From positions 495,004-559,003 of the forward strand of contig NW_024003855.1 of the NCBI RefSeq assembly GCF_014805625.2: DNA of 64,000 nt. The letters are read 5' to 3'. A program made the position numbers and the translations under genes. Source of the DNA: Glossina fuscipes (Eukaryota > Arthropoda > Insecta > Diptera > Glossinidae). This document shows, one piece after another, positions 48,790-59,920 of this stretch (the stretch's first letter is position 1; every line of letters begins with the position of its first letter). The notes below the pieces were generated by a model. It was not told the DNA's origin. It saw only the letters and a list, made by a program, of their open reading frames with translations, and searched no databases.

Positions 48790-51700
48790 TTTATAGCATA
48801 GCATAGACGGATATAAACGTTTGATTAAGCGTGGGCGATCATATTTATCTGTATTTATCTATAATGTATTATTTGACAAATTATATTGATGTGTTTGATA
48901 AATCCTTGTTTCCGCAGTTGTTATATATATATTCCTGTAAGTCGTCAATATTTTAAATTTTGCACCACATTTCTTATAAACCAAACAATAAATATTTATA
49001 AAGACAATAAGAGTTCATAAAGAATATGAACGTTTTGACCAAATGTTGAATAAGTTTCCGTCTTCGCACACGTATATTATATATCAGAACGTGCACACCA
49101 ATCTTCGTCGCTGCATTCCTAAGAGTTTATGAGTAAGGAGAAAAAAAGGCATTTGTTCTTGCTTTTGAAGACGCAAGGCGATCTTAGTTTACTTTGTATT
49201 GCAGATGGGTCCTTCAAATTATTTATCTGAAATGAACGTTTTTAAAGCTCTTCGGCCGCCACTTTTCCAGAAAAGAATTTTTTGATTCGTCGGTTTTTAA
49301 TACTACTACCAACCACAGTCGTCATAGACAGTCATAAACTGAATACACACACGAAAAAAATACTATCGCTTGCTCTGGAAATTTTTTGGTTCTAATCTTC
49401 ATTTCCCCAATTAACCTATTCTTATTATCTTATATGTTCTTAGCAGCCTTAAACCGTTGGTTCTACTTACGTTCGAATAAATAACTCTTATTCCAAACCC
49501 TTCTTAAATTTAATGTTTTTAGCTTTTCTATACTAGTAATTTAAGCCGATATCAATTTTTTCCTACATCAAATATGAATCGACCACTGACGTTAAATCGC
49601 AAACAACTTTTGAACTCTATTCTTGTCACACACTGAGTGTGCTCTGTGTGATATTCCATTTTCCGTGTAAATCGACGTCTTTACAAAGATTGAGAGTGCT
49701 GTTTTGGCATGACGGTCGAAAGGTTAGTGTAAACAGAAAACTGAATATGTTGTTGAGAAATGAAAATTGAATGTGTTATTTTCATATAAAAATTCATAGA
49801 TCGCAAATAAAAGAATGGCCAAAAACAGAAGTTAATAAAATAACGATTGTGTGGATCTCTCACCTTCCGTTCACAAGTACGTGACATACTGTACTTCATC
49901 AAAAAAGGAGATAAATTCTGCTTTTGTTTTTTTGAAAAATAAAAATGATGTATGGAATAAAGATATGAAAATTGAAGTATGTGCGGTTTTCTAAAGGCTT
50001 TACATAAACATTAGTGTTCAGACGAAATCGTGAATGGCATACCATTTCGTTGTTCTTTTTGTTTACTGCTCTTGTTTTATTGCACATATGCTTTTTAAAT
50101 AAAATGTATTAATATTGTGGCCTTTTGCTGTTTCTTGTAAAGAAGTCTTTTTTTGCGATTCTGCCTTTATCATCTTAAAGAGAAAAAGTTTGGTTAAAAT
50201 ATCATAGTTTAAAATACTGTACTCGCTTTCTCATAAGCAAGCAACTTGCACTACCAATTAGTAAAACGAAATATATCTCTGAGAAGAGAAATTTTTTTAA
50301 CACTATTTTAATTATATTTCATAAGTGGCTAATAATTAGTATAACAATTTATATAATTAATTGCATGGAACAAAAAGGAAAGTCCAATTATAAAATATAA
50401 TATTTGTAACGTAAGTTAAAATGCGTATGAAACAAAGCACACAATTTCCGAAACAGAATGAGCGGAGTGAATAAACAAGTAGAATACGTGTGAAATTGGG
50501 TGCTTCTAAAATTCGAGACGATCATATTTTTACCTGTTTATGACGTCATTGTCGAATAAGGAAGAAGAAGATGAGAAATGTTCTTAATAGGAATTGGTAT
50601 TTAGTCGAAATTTGAAAGCCATTAATTTTACAAATGTGTTTAACCGTTACTTTATGTTGAAACTGACTAAAACGCAAACAAGGAAGGAAAAAGGAGAAAC
50701 TCAAAGAGACAGAAAAATAGTTAACGAAATGTCTTTGAAATAGTAATAAAGAAAAGAACAATTATTTTCATGTATACAAAAATATAATATATATCTTTAG
50801 TATTTTTGCATGGTCGTCATCACTATTAACATTATCAACAGCAGCGGCGTGTAGACATCGCTCCAGCGTTATCAACGACGCCAGCTTTTTGTTATCTTCT
50901 CTTTTTATTCGTCACATTTTTAATTAATACAATGTTTTGTAACTTAACGTAACGAAGTAGATATATATGTATATATATGTATGATTCATTTTCAGTTCAG
51001 GTTCAAAGACCCTACAAAGTATATGCATAGCACGAAATTCTGGATCGATTAGGCTACGTCTGTAGATCTGCGTGTCTGTGTGTTGTTGAGACTCTCTTGA
51101 AGTCAACTTCAGCGACTTCAAATTTAGTAGAAGTAGTATATAATAGGAGCATTTGCACGCAGACTGATATTGAATATGGGTCATTTTGATCGGAGCACAA
51201 GCCCGCAGTGAAACGCAAACTGACAGCAACCCTGTTTTTCCAAACAAAAATTTATAAAAAATAGAGGTCTGAAATTTTCCACATTTTTTTACAAAAAACT
51301 CTACTTATTGTTTAAAAAAGCGGAAAAAATCGGCTATACCCATACAAACTTGGAAGTCATTAAACTTTCTTGCTTTCACTTTTTTGAAGTTTAATGCTTT
51401 TTAATCATAAAGCAAAAAAGACAGAATATTTAAATTTGTTTTGTACATTCCTAAAATGAACACATATTATCTACCTAAAAATGCGTTAATTTTAAAATAA
51501 ATATGGTAAACACCACGATATGGTGAATTAATTTTTTTCTTCATAATTCAAGCGATAGGCACATCAAGTACTTTTAGTTGGATAATGGAATTATGGTTGA
51601 TGTCACGACGTAAATTATTTTCTCTTGGCAATATCTTTTAGTGAGGTGAAAGAAAAATTTTACCCCATTCACTTTTTTATGACAATAAGCAATAGCATGG

Positions 51701-51970
51701 GGAGCCAAAGATTTTAAAGGTGGTGGCTATTCGAGATTTGGTCACTTTATATAACGAATATAACTTTTTTACTTGTTCTTATTCGAACGTTCAAAAGGAG
51801 ATTGTTTCTTGAATATAACTTTACATGAACGATATATGAAGAGGAATTTTTTTATTTATAAATAATATGTGTTTGCGTGTATTTTAATCAGCAACATCTA
51901 TTGGTAAAAACCATAAAGTTATTAATAAACACGTCGGTTAAATTCGATAATTTGACGTATCTCTACATAA
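48790..51970. other. AT-rich intron sequence with one repeat fragment
   Basis: The part at 49125-49205 (GAGTTTATGAGTAAGGAGAA, CTTTTGAAGACGCAAGGCGA) matches the GAGTAATAAGCAAAAAACCA end of repeat R2. The rest shows no recognised gene or element. TA-rich tracts occur near 50960-50980. Confidence 0.35.
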
Positions 51971-52017
51971 AATAACAGCTTTTCATTTAATATTATTGAT
52001 ACTAATAAAATCTTCCC

Positions 52018-52268
52018 TATAACTATGGAAGTATGAATGATATTTAACCATTAAAAGTTAGCAGCCTTTACTTAAGCTTCATAAATCTTTAATTCTATAT
52101 TTTATCCTTAACAATGATATAGCTCTGTTTGATTTCAAGGGTAAAGATAATTTTGCCTATAATTAGGTCAAAATTAATAGCAATAAATCGCTTTATATTC
52201 AAGGTAGCTTGAATAATCAATATTTTTTTAATACAAATTAATTGTTAGTTTGATTACAACCCTATTAT
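52018..52268 (-). pseudogene. NUMT: mitochondrial tRNA cluster (Ala, Arg, Asn, Ser)
   Basis: Read on -, directly after the ND3 piece, come segments resembling fly mitochondrial trnA (AGGGTTGTAATCAAACTAAC at 52264-52245), trnR (a GAATATAAAGCGATTTATTG start and TTTTGACCTAATTATAGGC), trnN (CTATATCATTGTTAAGGATA) and trnS-AGN (AAGTAAAGGCTGCTAACTTT). The order ND3-A-R-N-S is that of insect mtDNA. Substitutions and indels are present, so these are nuclear pseudogenes, not functional tRNAs. Confidence 0.75.
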
Positions 52269-52279
52269 TTAGATCAATT

Positions 52280-52560
52280 TAATATTTCTTGACTTCATTC
52301 ATGATATAAATCTAATAATAATATAGTAATAAAAAGAATAGAGGAAAAAGTTCAACAAAATAGATTTAGTATTTTTACAATGATAACAATAGGTGAAATT
52401 AAAGAAATTCTGCCTAGAAAGTAAGAAAAATGATAGTAAGTAAAAAAAATTATAAAGACACACAAAGACGTGAAGAAGATTTAGGATCAAATCCACATTC
52501 AAAAGGTGATATTTTTTTCCGAGCAAATAGATAAAATTAAACACAAAATTGAAGATAAAA
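52280..52560 (-). pseudogene. NUMT: mitochondrial ND3 fragment
   Basis: On - with the invertebrate mitochondrial code the sequence reads SPFECGFDPKSSSRL at about 52515-52470. Further on come FFLLTIIFL and a C-terminal CWTFSSIL to LLDLYHEWSQ at about 52345-52286. These are characteristic of ND3 of complex I. Stops and indels interrupt it. It is separated from the COX3 piece by a SINE, and the COX3 C-terminal part and trnG are missing. Confidence 0.85.
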
Positions 52561-52566
52561 ATATTT

Positions 52567-52762
52567 CAATAATTGAAATGAATAATTATTATTAATTATT
52601 ATTATTAATATGAATTTAGCCAGAGAATAAATTCTAAGACTAAAGTCTTAAACGCAGATAAGGCTTTCGGCTTTGATTAGAAACTCTACCGCACTTGAGA
52701 TTTGACCCGACGTCCATTGAGTTGCTAGTCGAGACTCTTGCCTACTCGGCCACTCAGGCGAA
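52567..52762 (-). mobile_element. tRNA-derived SINE inserted in the NUMT
   Basis: On - the head reads CGCCTGAGTGGCCGAGTAGG (52760-52741), an A box like that of tRNA-Leu/Ser. A B-box-like GGGTCAAATCTC follows at 52708-52697. Then comes a body shared with 35922-36080 (GTGCGGTAGA, AAAGCCGAAAGCC, TTTATTCTCTGGC) and a TAA-rich tail at 52567-52600. A possible AATGAA target duplication borders it (52761-52766 and just below the tail). SINEs are copied by pol III and moved by LINE enzymes. Partner LINE unknown. Confidence 0.75.
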
Positions 52763-52765
52763 TGA

Positions 52766-53030
52766 AATTAATAGTACATCATATTAAGAAAATAACAAAA
52801 ATTATACCAATTAAAAGACCTGGTGATTGGAAGTCATATACATCACGTCATCAGAGATAAACATTTAAAATTACAATTAAATTTCCTAAAATAAATATAT
52901 TGTATTGGTGAAATAATTTTACTAAACTTGAAACTATTTTTACAGCTTCAACTGAATCTGTTAGTGGTCATATACTATAGTCTATTATATGAAAAGGGTG
53001 AATTAAATATATCAACATTAATTTACTTCT
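52766..53030 (-). pseudogene. NUMT: mitochondrial COX3 N-terminal fragment
   Basis: On -, starting next to the ATP6 stop, the mitochondrial-code translation reads LIHPFHMMDYSMWPLT, then KLFHQYNMFILGNL and VYLWWRDV. This is the beginning of cytochrome oxidase subunit 3. The two adjacent tryptophans are both TGA (52843-52838 region), which only makes sense with the mitochondrial code. The fragment ends at the SINE head. It is a nuclear copy with substitutions. Confidence 0.9.
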
Positions 53031-53188
53031 TTAGGATATAAGGTTTTTAATACTACGAATACATATGGTTGAGTTACGGCTGCTGATGATTCTAATACCA
53101 ATAGAGTAATTTGAGTAAAAATGATCACTCAAGTTAATGTAAAATTTATTGAAGGTGCTGTATTACTTATTCAGTATAATCGTGGGGA
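53028..53188 (-). pseudogene. NUMT: mitochondrial ATP6 C-terminal fragment
   Basis: On - the sequence reads TQITLLVLESSAAVTQPYVF, then VVLKTLYPKEVN and TAA, overlapping the COX3 start as in insect mtDNA. It joins at its upper end to a mariner remnant at about 53185. The gene order ATP6-COX3-(ND3)-tRNAs is kept in one orientation. Confidence 0.88.
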
Positions 53189-53500
53189 GCTCAAAATTGC
53201 ATTTTCGACATCAATCACTTTGTTTGTTTGATTTGAAGAAATCTTCGGACGAAGCCGATCAAACACTTTTAGGAGCTTATGGTGATGTTGCTCCATCATA
53301 TTTTAGTTGTCGGTTTTGCTTTGAACGATTTAAAGATAATGACTGTGATGTCAATGATGTAGAACCTTTGAGCGATAAACCGTTATTCATAAGTAAGCAC
53401 ATTGACAAGTCACTTAAACATACAAATCACAACTACAAAAATTCGATTTATCGTAAACCCCCAAACTTTTATCACGAAGATTCAAGAGGATATTAAGGGA
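53188..53500 (+). mobile_element. Decayed mariner, N-terminal transposase part
   Basis: The + frame reads LHFRHQSLCLFDLKKSSDEA, then LLGAYGDVAPSYFSCRFCFE and RFKDNDCDVNDVEPLSDKP. This fits the mariner helix-turn-helix region ('R-H-x-L-L-x-x-F...A-x-x-x-x-x-x-YGD...W-F-x-R-F-K-x-x-D-F-D-x-x-D-x-x-R-x-G-R-P'). The 'W-F' is replaced by CFE and the GRP motif is lost. No C-terminal half or terminal repeats were found. Similar in type to 27790-28320. Confidence 0.6.
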
Positions 53501-54895
53501 ATTTTTGTCGCCTGAGTATATTTTTATATTAAAGACTTTTATTATCTTGCTTTCTGGCGATACTTGGATACTTTCAATTAATACTTAGAACATTTTTACT
53601 TATTTAATCACACTAAAATTTCGGATACGCCTTTATAATGTTTCGAAAATCCTACGTTTGATGGTTTGTGTATAGTAGATTTTCTAAAAAGCCAAATTTC
53701 AAAGAAAGACATATTCATGATGCTTTAGCTAACCCAAGCAGCTAATGACTGGCGAAAAAATTAATAACAATTAATACAAAATTTAGCGTAAAAAGGGATC
53801 AACAAAAAAATGTTGCTTGTAAAAGTGTGTATAAGCAGCATACTTGCAGAAAGCATTGTCGAGTCAAGAGAGTTGAATTATAATATTCAAACGGAGAATA
53901 TTAGTAAATATAAGTTCCTGTAAACAATTCAAAATATATTTCCTAATAATTGAAAATAAGACCTATACTATCCTAAAAATTATAATACAGCGGAACGAAC
54001 TTAATCACAAAGTTCAGTAAACAAGCGTAAAATCACAAAAGGCATTTTACGTTACGCTCTTTGACCCAAGCACCAACGCTATAGGATCAGTCCACTTCTT
54101 CGACCACTCAACACCTAACACCGTATTTTAGGAAGTCGTTATATGAAAAGAATTACAATATTCAAGATTTTTCAGCAAACTGAGTAATAGTACCCCAACT
54201 TTCTCAATTAGTATGAAAATTTGGTTCGGCTAGGACGATTTGTCGAACCGCGTTCATATAACCGTTCCTATGAAGGAAGACTAAATTGTTTAAGGTAAAA
54301 CAGTATAGTTTTCGAAATTTTGAGTTTCGAAAGGAAAATTGGTTCATAATAGTAAATGGACAAATAAGTCAACCCTACGAAATTTGGATCATATCAATAG
54401 GATCAATAGGTCTATTATTTGGTTATCACCGCTTATAAGGATTATCAGAAAATTTAACTTTTATGATAAAAAAGAGCTAGTTGTTAATATTTTATGGTCA
54501 AAACTTGTTCATGATAGTAATTTTACATAAAAAGAATGAGAATCCATGAAAAGTACGCTTCTGCAGAAAAATAATGTGTCATTTTTGGTGTATTACTACC
54601 TCAACGAATGAATAAGTGTAATCGCTGAAATGATGTAGGGTATTTAATGGCCAGACTCTTCTTATCTGCTGGAAAAAAGGAATTATTATAATCCTTCAAA
54701 AATCGGTATCCAAAGGCAATCTTGTAAAAACGTTTTTAACGTAGTATTGTTTAACTTAAAAAATGGCGTAAATAAAAAAACACAAAAAAAAAAAAACAAT
54801 TGACAGACAAATAAGTAACAGAACTAGGTTAGTGGAGGAATTAAGTGTAATCGGCGCAGTTGGCATAATTTCTATTCATCGGTAGAAAACAAAAA
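53501..54895. other. AT-rich intron sequence, nothing recognised
   Basis: No gene or element was recognised. Poly-A-rich at 54785-54805. Confidence 0.3.
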
Positions 54896-54924
54896 AAACT
54901 TATGAAATCTAGTTATCCAAGTTC

Positions 54925-55015
54925 AATTCATATTGGTTTGCCACAGCGAGTATATTATCCTTCATACTTCTTTTGATCTATATAAATGATTTGTCGATGA
55001 AGCATTGATAACATC
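54925..55015 (+). mobile_element. LINE reverse-transcriptase fragment
   Basis: A short + frame reads ATASILSFILLLIYINDLSM at 54945-55004. This is the RT motif 'G-S-I-L-S-x-L-L-F-L-I-Y-I-N-D-L' that precedes the YADD box by about 15 residues. No flanking RT sequence is clearly readable. It is a small relic. Confidence 0.5.
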
Positions 55016-55432
55016 AAAAGAAGGTGATCGGAATATAGTATTTGCTGAAATTGTGTTGTGTTGTAAGGTTATGTATTGTAACGCAGAGAGGTCGTGTAGC
55101 GACCTAAAGGATCTATTGTACTCACCGATCAACAAAATGCATTCTACAAAAGCTTGAAAGAATTTGGCGAGATGTCAAATGATATTGAAGAGATCAGTTA
55201 TTTGGACACATTGAAGCACAATTGTGCAGAAAATACGGATGCAAATATAAAACATCAATAAATAATTTATATTAAAAATACTATTGTTATTATAGCGAGG
55301 CATTTCCTATCGCAATACCACTTAAAAGAATGAAAAATACACATTTGTTACACACTTCCAAAATATGCATAATAAATAAGCCTAACACGACTCTGGTAGT
55401 AATCTATGTTTTATATTTCATTTAAATTTCAG

Positions 55433-55610
55433 GCAGACTTAGATTTTGAAGATGTATTATATTCAGAATCAAACCATTTAAATGACAGACCAAAGTTTTT
55501 AAATAGTTATTCCATTCATATGGGAATAAAGCAGGAGCAAAACTCGATCGCCGAGCTAGAAGCAAATGCCTTAGCGAAAGATCGCCAAAAGAAGGATAAT
55601 CATAACATGA
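55433..55610 (+). CDS. Mitf: Mitf coding exon 5 (acidic segment and start of basic region)
   Basis: This 178-bp exon lies between TTTAAATTTCAG and GTAAGT, phase 0 in and phase 1 out. It encodes an acidic stretch (ADLDFEDVLYSE), where vertebrate MITF has its activation segment. Next is MGIKQEQ, whose I-K-Q-E fits a SUMO acceptor motif at the place of the known MITF site (I-K-R-E). Then comes ANALAKDRQKKDNHNM, the start of the DNA-binding basic region. The His in DNHN is one of the base-contacting residues in MITF. Confidence 0.95.
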
Positions 55611-55710
55611 GTAAGTTTTGGCATTTTCCAAACTAAGCTTTAGCTATATTTTAGCTGCAAAAACGTAGGTATTTTTTAAATGAGACTGTAAATTTTTATA
55701 TATTTTGCAG
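55611..55710 (+). other. Mitf: Mitf intron 5 (100 bp)
   Basis: GTAAGT donor and TATATATTTTGCAG acceptor, phase 1, splitting the isoleucine codon of the IERRRR motif. The same split is natural for this family, and the joined sequence reads [18 protein letters not shown]. Confidence 0.95.
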
Positions 55711-55952
55711 TTGAGCGCCGGCGTCGTTTTAATATAAATGATCGAATCAAAGAGCTGGGCACATTACTACCCAAAACAAATGATCCATACTACGAAGTAG
55801 TTCGAGATACTAGACCTAACAAAGGAACAATTTTGAAGAGTTCAGTAGACTACATAAAGTGCTTAAAACACGAAGTATCTCGATTAAAGCAAAACGAATA
55901 TCGACAACGTCAAATGGAATTGCTGAATCATCGCCTGCTTGATCGTATAAAG
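55711..55952 (+). CDS. Mitf: Mitf coding exon 6 (bHLH and first part of leucine zipper)
   Basis: The exon encodes [20 protein letters not shown], the basic region and helix 1, with the E-box-contacting Glu and Arg residues intact. It then gives a loop, helix 2 ([20 protein letters not shown]) and the start of the zipper ([20 protein letters not shown]). The loop reads [19 protein letters not shown], about six residues longer than in vertebrates, an insertion I recall also in Drosophila Mitf. The exon ends DRIK at a GTGGGA donor, phase 0. The family continues 'ELEMQA', which must come from a further exon. Read-through would stop at 56019-56021. Confidence 0.96.
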
Positions 55953-58260
55953 GTGGGACTTATTTCAAACTTTGCGAAAGATACATTAAAATCAGAACTT
56001 TTTGAAACATATATTTTGTAAGAACTTTCTGCAAGGTCAGAGATTCTATTCGAAGAATTTCTGCTCACCATTCTAACAAGTTTTTTCTAACAGCGACTAC
56101 TTAATCCTATCAATTAACCTCAGTAGATACATTATTTTCTCTATTCGCGAATCGAAATTTGAAAAATCTTCGTGACTTTTTGGAAACCTTACCTTTGTAC
56201 GATGTTATGCTTTTTATCCATTCATGCATTGAGCCTTTGTCAATCAATTGATAAATTGATAGATTACTTAACAAACTCCTGGTTTTATGTTTCACGCAAT
56301 GTTAGGCAATCAATGCGGAAAGTCAGTAGCGTTCTGATTAATTGTACAATTAATAAAACCTCTCCTGAAAGTTGCAAGGATTATTCAGATGTCATTTTAG
56401 TAACAGACAACGGTATGTCTTTTTTTTTTAAAGCGATGTGGATACAAAATAAAACGTCATGTCAAATTTCAACATATTGAGCTCAGTTTTGACTAATTAA
56501 ACCTGCTTGAAATGTGCGATGTGATTTGTACCACATCGTGGATCAATAGAATCATGAGAAGAATTCTGATAAAAAAGTTAGTAATTTAAAAGAAAGAAAA
56601 TTCACACAACATTTATTTTCCTGAAAAAACTAACGTTATAAAGAAACAAAAACAAAACCGAAGCAAAAGCTCTTTGCAAAAAAGGGTGAAATTGACCAAA
56701 ATATGAGAGTGACAACAAGATTTAATTCTAGTGGCGCCACAGGCATGTACAGATTTAAAAAAAAACGGTCATTTTGGTACGCTGGTCTCAGGGAAGACTC
56801 CACGAAGTAAATCTTCGTATGTAATTGATTATATCTAAATATTTGGTGACAAAAAAAACCTTATATGTATAAGACGAAACATTTCGCTAGCAAAATTTGC
56901 ATAGCAAGATTCTTATGTGAGAGTCCATGTCTTGAATATGTCATTAAAAAACAAACGTAATGATAGCAAGAAGGCAAATAAACTGAAATAAACAGAATTG
57001 CTGATTTTGTGTAAGATATATGGGCAAGACAACGCACTATGAGCATATGTGTGCGATATAAGATAATTAACAATTTATTAATGCATATATTATAATTATC
57101 ACACAAATTCCTCAACTGTACATAATTTTGCGTTTCCATTTTCTCTTTTACATAATTCTATTTTGCCGCTTACTACAAATACCCCAAATTTTCAAAAAAG
57201 TTTTTCTTGCAAATTTTAACCATGGATTTAAGAATTTTTACATATAGCAATATAGCAATCACGAGTATATTTATTTTATCATCAGCATTCGGCTAAAAAT
57301 ACTTCTGATCACTTAACGTGATTTTTATGCATTCTATTTATGATTTTCAAATATATGTATATGCACATAACTTTATACTTTATCATTTCCACTCACTTCA
57401 CAAATTTATGATCACTCTATTATGTATGAATGTGGACTTTCTTATCAATTTTGTATGATAAATATGTATGATTGCTTTTTGTTCCATGATAAACTAGCAT
57501 CTTATTGTTTAATAAAAGTTTTCGCAACGACCTCTTTCTTTATCTCCAAATATGGCGTCCAAAAGTTTTTTGCAGTGTGCAATTGACAATCCGAACAATG
57601 GAAATAAATTTCTTCAATTTTTCTTTTCGCGCCTTCCAAACATAAATATTAGCAAATCAGCAAGTTTTTAATAATCGCTATCAATTTCTTTCTTTTAGGA
57701 CATTTATTTACGATATTTGACATTAAGAAAAAAATGTTATTTACATATATCTTTTTCTTTTGCAATTCCCACGTATACCCGAATTTCAAAGCCTCTTTTA
57801 GACGTAACTTTTTTGGAAAACGCTCAAATTTTTGGTTCATGTCTTATTACTTGTAAATATGATTTTTAATAAAACTTTTTACTAATTTCCGCTGTTATTT
57901 ATGTTTTACAGAATTTTCACTCGCTACTCTCGAAAATGAAAAATCCAGCGAAATAAAGGGCAACATCTTTTTTTTTTTTACTTTTTTCCCTGTTCCTCTT
58001 ACCCCCTGAAATTGGTTGCAGTTTTTTCACCAAAATCTTTTCAGTGTCAATAATTTTTTCTTTGTTTTTTTTTTAACCAATGAAATAATAAACTTATCTC
58101 AAACAAGGTTGGATCTGTAAAAATTGTTACAATATACAATCACATGTTAGAGTATATCATAATACATTATATTATCTCCTTCTTAATATTTTATTATAGT
58201 ACCGCCTACAATATGTTGGGTTCTTGCATATATTTAAATCATTTTTTCACTTGAAAGATA
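55953..58260. other. Mitf intron 6 or downstream sequence; last exon not found
   Basis: The expected next residues (E-L-E-M-Q-A) were looked for by eye and not found here or further on. The open frame at 56172-56480 (+) contains no family motif. The region is AT-rich with T-runs (57968-58075). It is presumably the start of another long intron. Confidence 0.45.
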
Positions 58261-58264
58261 CGTT

Positions 58265-58335
58265 TATTGAGAAGAATTGGTACAATATATGTTAACCAAA
58301 ATATTTTCCATCATATTCTACAACTTTTCCCTTAG
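58265..58335 (-). mobile_element. Mariner 3' end remnant
   Basis: GAATTGGTACAATATATGTTAACCAAAAT (given in two parts: GAATTGGTACAATATATG and TTAACCAAAATATTTTCCAT) parallels 27820-27870 (AAATTGGTGCAATTTATATT, AATCAAAATATTTTCCATAA). It is therefore another piece of the same mariner family. On - it reads ENILVNIY, the place of the usual 'DGxYFxxxY' C-terminus. No more of the element is readable. Confidence 0.45.
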
Positions 58336-59335
58336 TTCCGCTATTAATTAGTTTGTAAATGAGCACTTTGGCGAGTATTCTACTGTTATCATCGACGAGC
58401 GCTGCGAAAATCTTGTAAATGTAAATTGAGAATCACAAACAAGGAGTGGCAAGCGAAAAAAAATTCCAAGGATATAACGGAAGAAGAAAACAAAGATCGT
58501 AATCTAACATGAACTCTGGACGCGATGAACTTCACTCGAGCAGTTATGAGGTATTAAATTGCCACTATATAGTGTGAATATATACAAATATTTTCGATTG
58601 TTGTTATTATTATTATTCAAAAAAAAAAAGAAATTCTTATAATTATTTCCAATTTCATCAATATTCGATTTTGATCCTCAGGTGACCTCTTCCTGGGAAA
58701 TGTTAAAATTTGTGAAAATACACGTGGAACACACTGTAAAAATACGCATATTGAAAATAAACATTTGAATTAAATAGAATAGAAGTGCATATGAAATATG
58801 CATGTCAATATTAACCAGAAGAAGTCATACAAGAGACGTGATTGAAGTGTGAATTAAAGGGGTTGGTGTCGTGTGGATTCGTGCTTCCTTTATTTTTTTA
58901 AATGATATTTGGAACAAAGTCAATCAAAATGTAGAAATTGGAAGCAATTATAACAATTTTTTTCTTTTAAAAACAATAAAAACAATGATATGAGAAATAT
59001 ATATATATATATATATAGAAGCAAATATATAGAATATATATAACAAAACTAGTTTTGGCAGTATATAGCTACACATATAGAAAAATAACATTAATTCTCC
59101 AAAAATACAGATAATATTTTTATTAAAAAAAAAGTTCAAACGAAAATACCAAAAGTAAAAACATCCAAGAACGGAATAATCAAAAAGCAAATATTCTATT
59201 GCTTTCAAACATATCAAGTGAGCACAAGTATTTCTGGCATATATTCTAATATCGTATATATATATGTTTTTTCTATGTAACTTTTATATTTTTAGGAGGG
59301 TAGAATAAATCGAACAAGGGGTGTTGTTTTAATTG
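58336..59335. other. AT-rich sequence with TA microsatellite
   Basis: A TA repeat lies at about 58997-59018 and further TA-rich stretches follow to 59045. No gene was recognised. The open frame at 58948-59217 (-) is driven by the microsatellite. Confidence 0.4.
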
Positions 59336-59339
59336 TCAT

Positions 59340-59920
59340 TTCAGTAGACTTTCCTTCCTTTCCTGTTTGCATATTTCTTGAAACACAGATGTTTCTCTCT
59401 ACATGAAACATGCCGCTTTGATTCGTGATGTCGTTCAACTGTCTAAATCTTCGGATGTACATCTCTAGTTAGACCAACTTGCCGGTAGTTTGGCTTCCTA
59501 GCTAAAGAGTATATTCAACGGGTTTTTTTGATGTTTGCTTTGCGAGATTTGGGATGAGATCCTGCCCTTTCTCTTCCACCGTATAATAATAGATTGAAGC
59601 TCATTTCTTTATTGCCTACACTCGAAAAAAGACGTAACCTTCCTCTTTCAGCTAGGAAAAAGAAATGTTTATTCGCTGGCTTTATTAGAACTTATTGATA
59701 TTCACATCTCCAGTAGCGTCTCAACACATTTTCTGTTCTTGCACCTATCCTAATGCCGTGCCAACTATGATTTGTTTAATCCGTTTTGGGTAATGGGTAA
59801 AATGTTCAATGATCATTACCACTTACTTGATCTGTCCGTTTGTTTGTTAATGAGCTCAAAAGCGTTATATTGGTATGCGTTATTAAAACTTCTATATCTT
59901 TGTTTCACCATGCCTTCGTC
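59340..59920 (+). mobile_element. Jockey-clade LINE, 3' end
   Basis: The + frame reads LPPYNNRLKLISLPTLEKRR at 59573-59632, then pieces such as RANYDLFNPFWVMGKMFND near 59757-59813. These match the C-terminal part of jockey-like ORF2 ('LPPYxxRLxLLxLPTLxxRR' and a late 'RTNYGxNxPFxxMxxxFN'). It is related to the copies at 14.6 and 40.8 kb but lies on the opposite strand. It is broken and 5'-truncated. Confidence 0.65.

Larger units (their letters stand above)
26923..55432 (+). other. Mitf: Mitf intron 4 (28.5 kb, mobile-element rich)
   Basis: The intron starts GTAAGTATATTCC and ends TTTAAATTTCAG, phase 0. The join GAG-GCA gives SNSE-ADLDFEDVLYSE, which matches the acidic activation segment that follows the SAPxSP region in family members. 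The intron holds the elements listed separately from 27790 to 55020. Its size assumes no additional coding exon in between; none was recognised. Confidence 0.75.

Noticed and set aside
52018..52268. Functional nuclear tRNA genes
   Set aside because: The tRNA-like segments are diverged copies of mitochondrial tRNAs in mtDNA order, next to ND3; arms are disrupted.
56172..56480. 102-codon ORF as the last Mitf exon
   Set aside because: It lacks the E-L-E-M-Q-A zipper continuation and any C-terminal family motif.
58948..59217. Hydrophobic - strand ORF
   Set aside because: Its Ile/Tyr runs come from a TA microsatellite and poly-A/T tracts.
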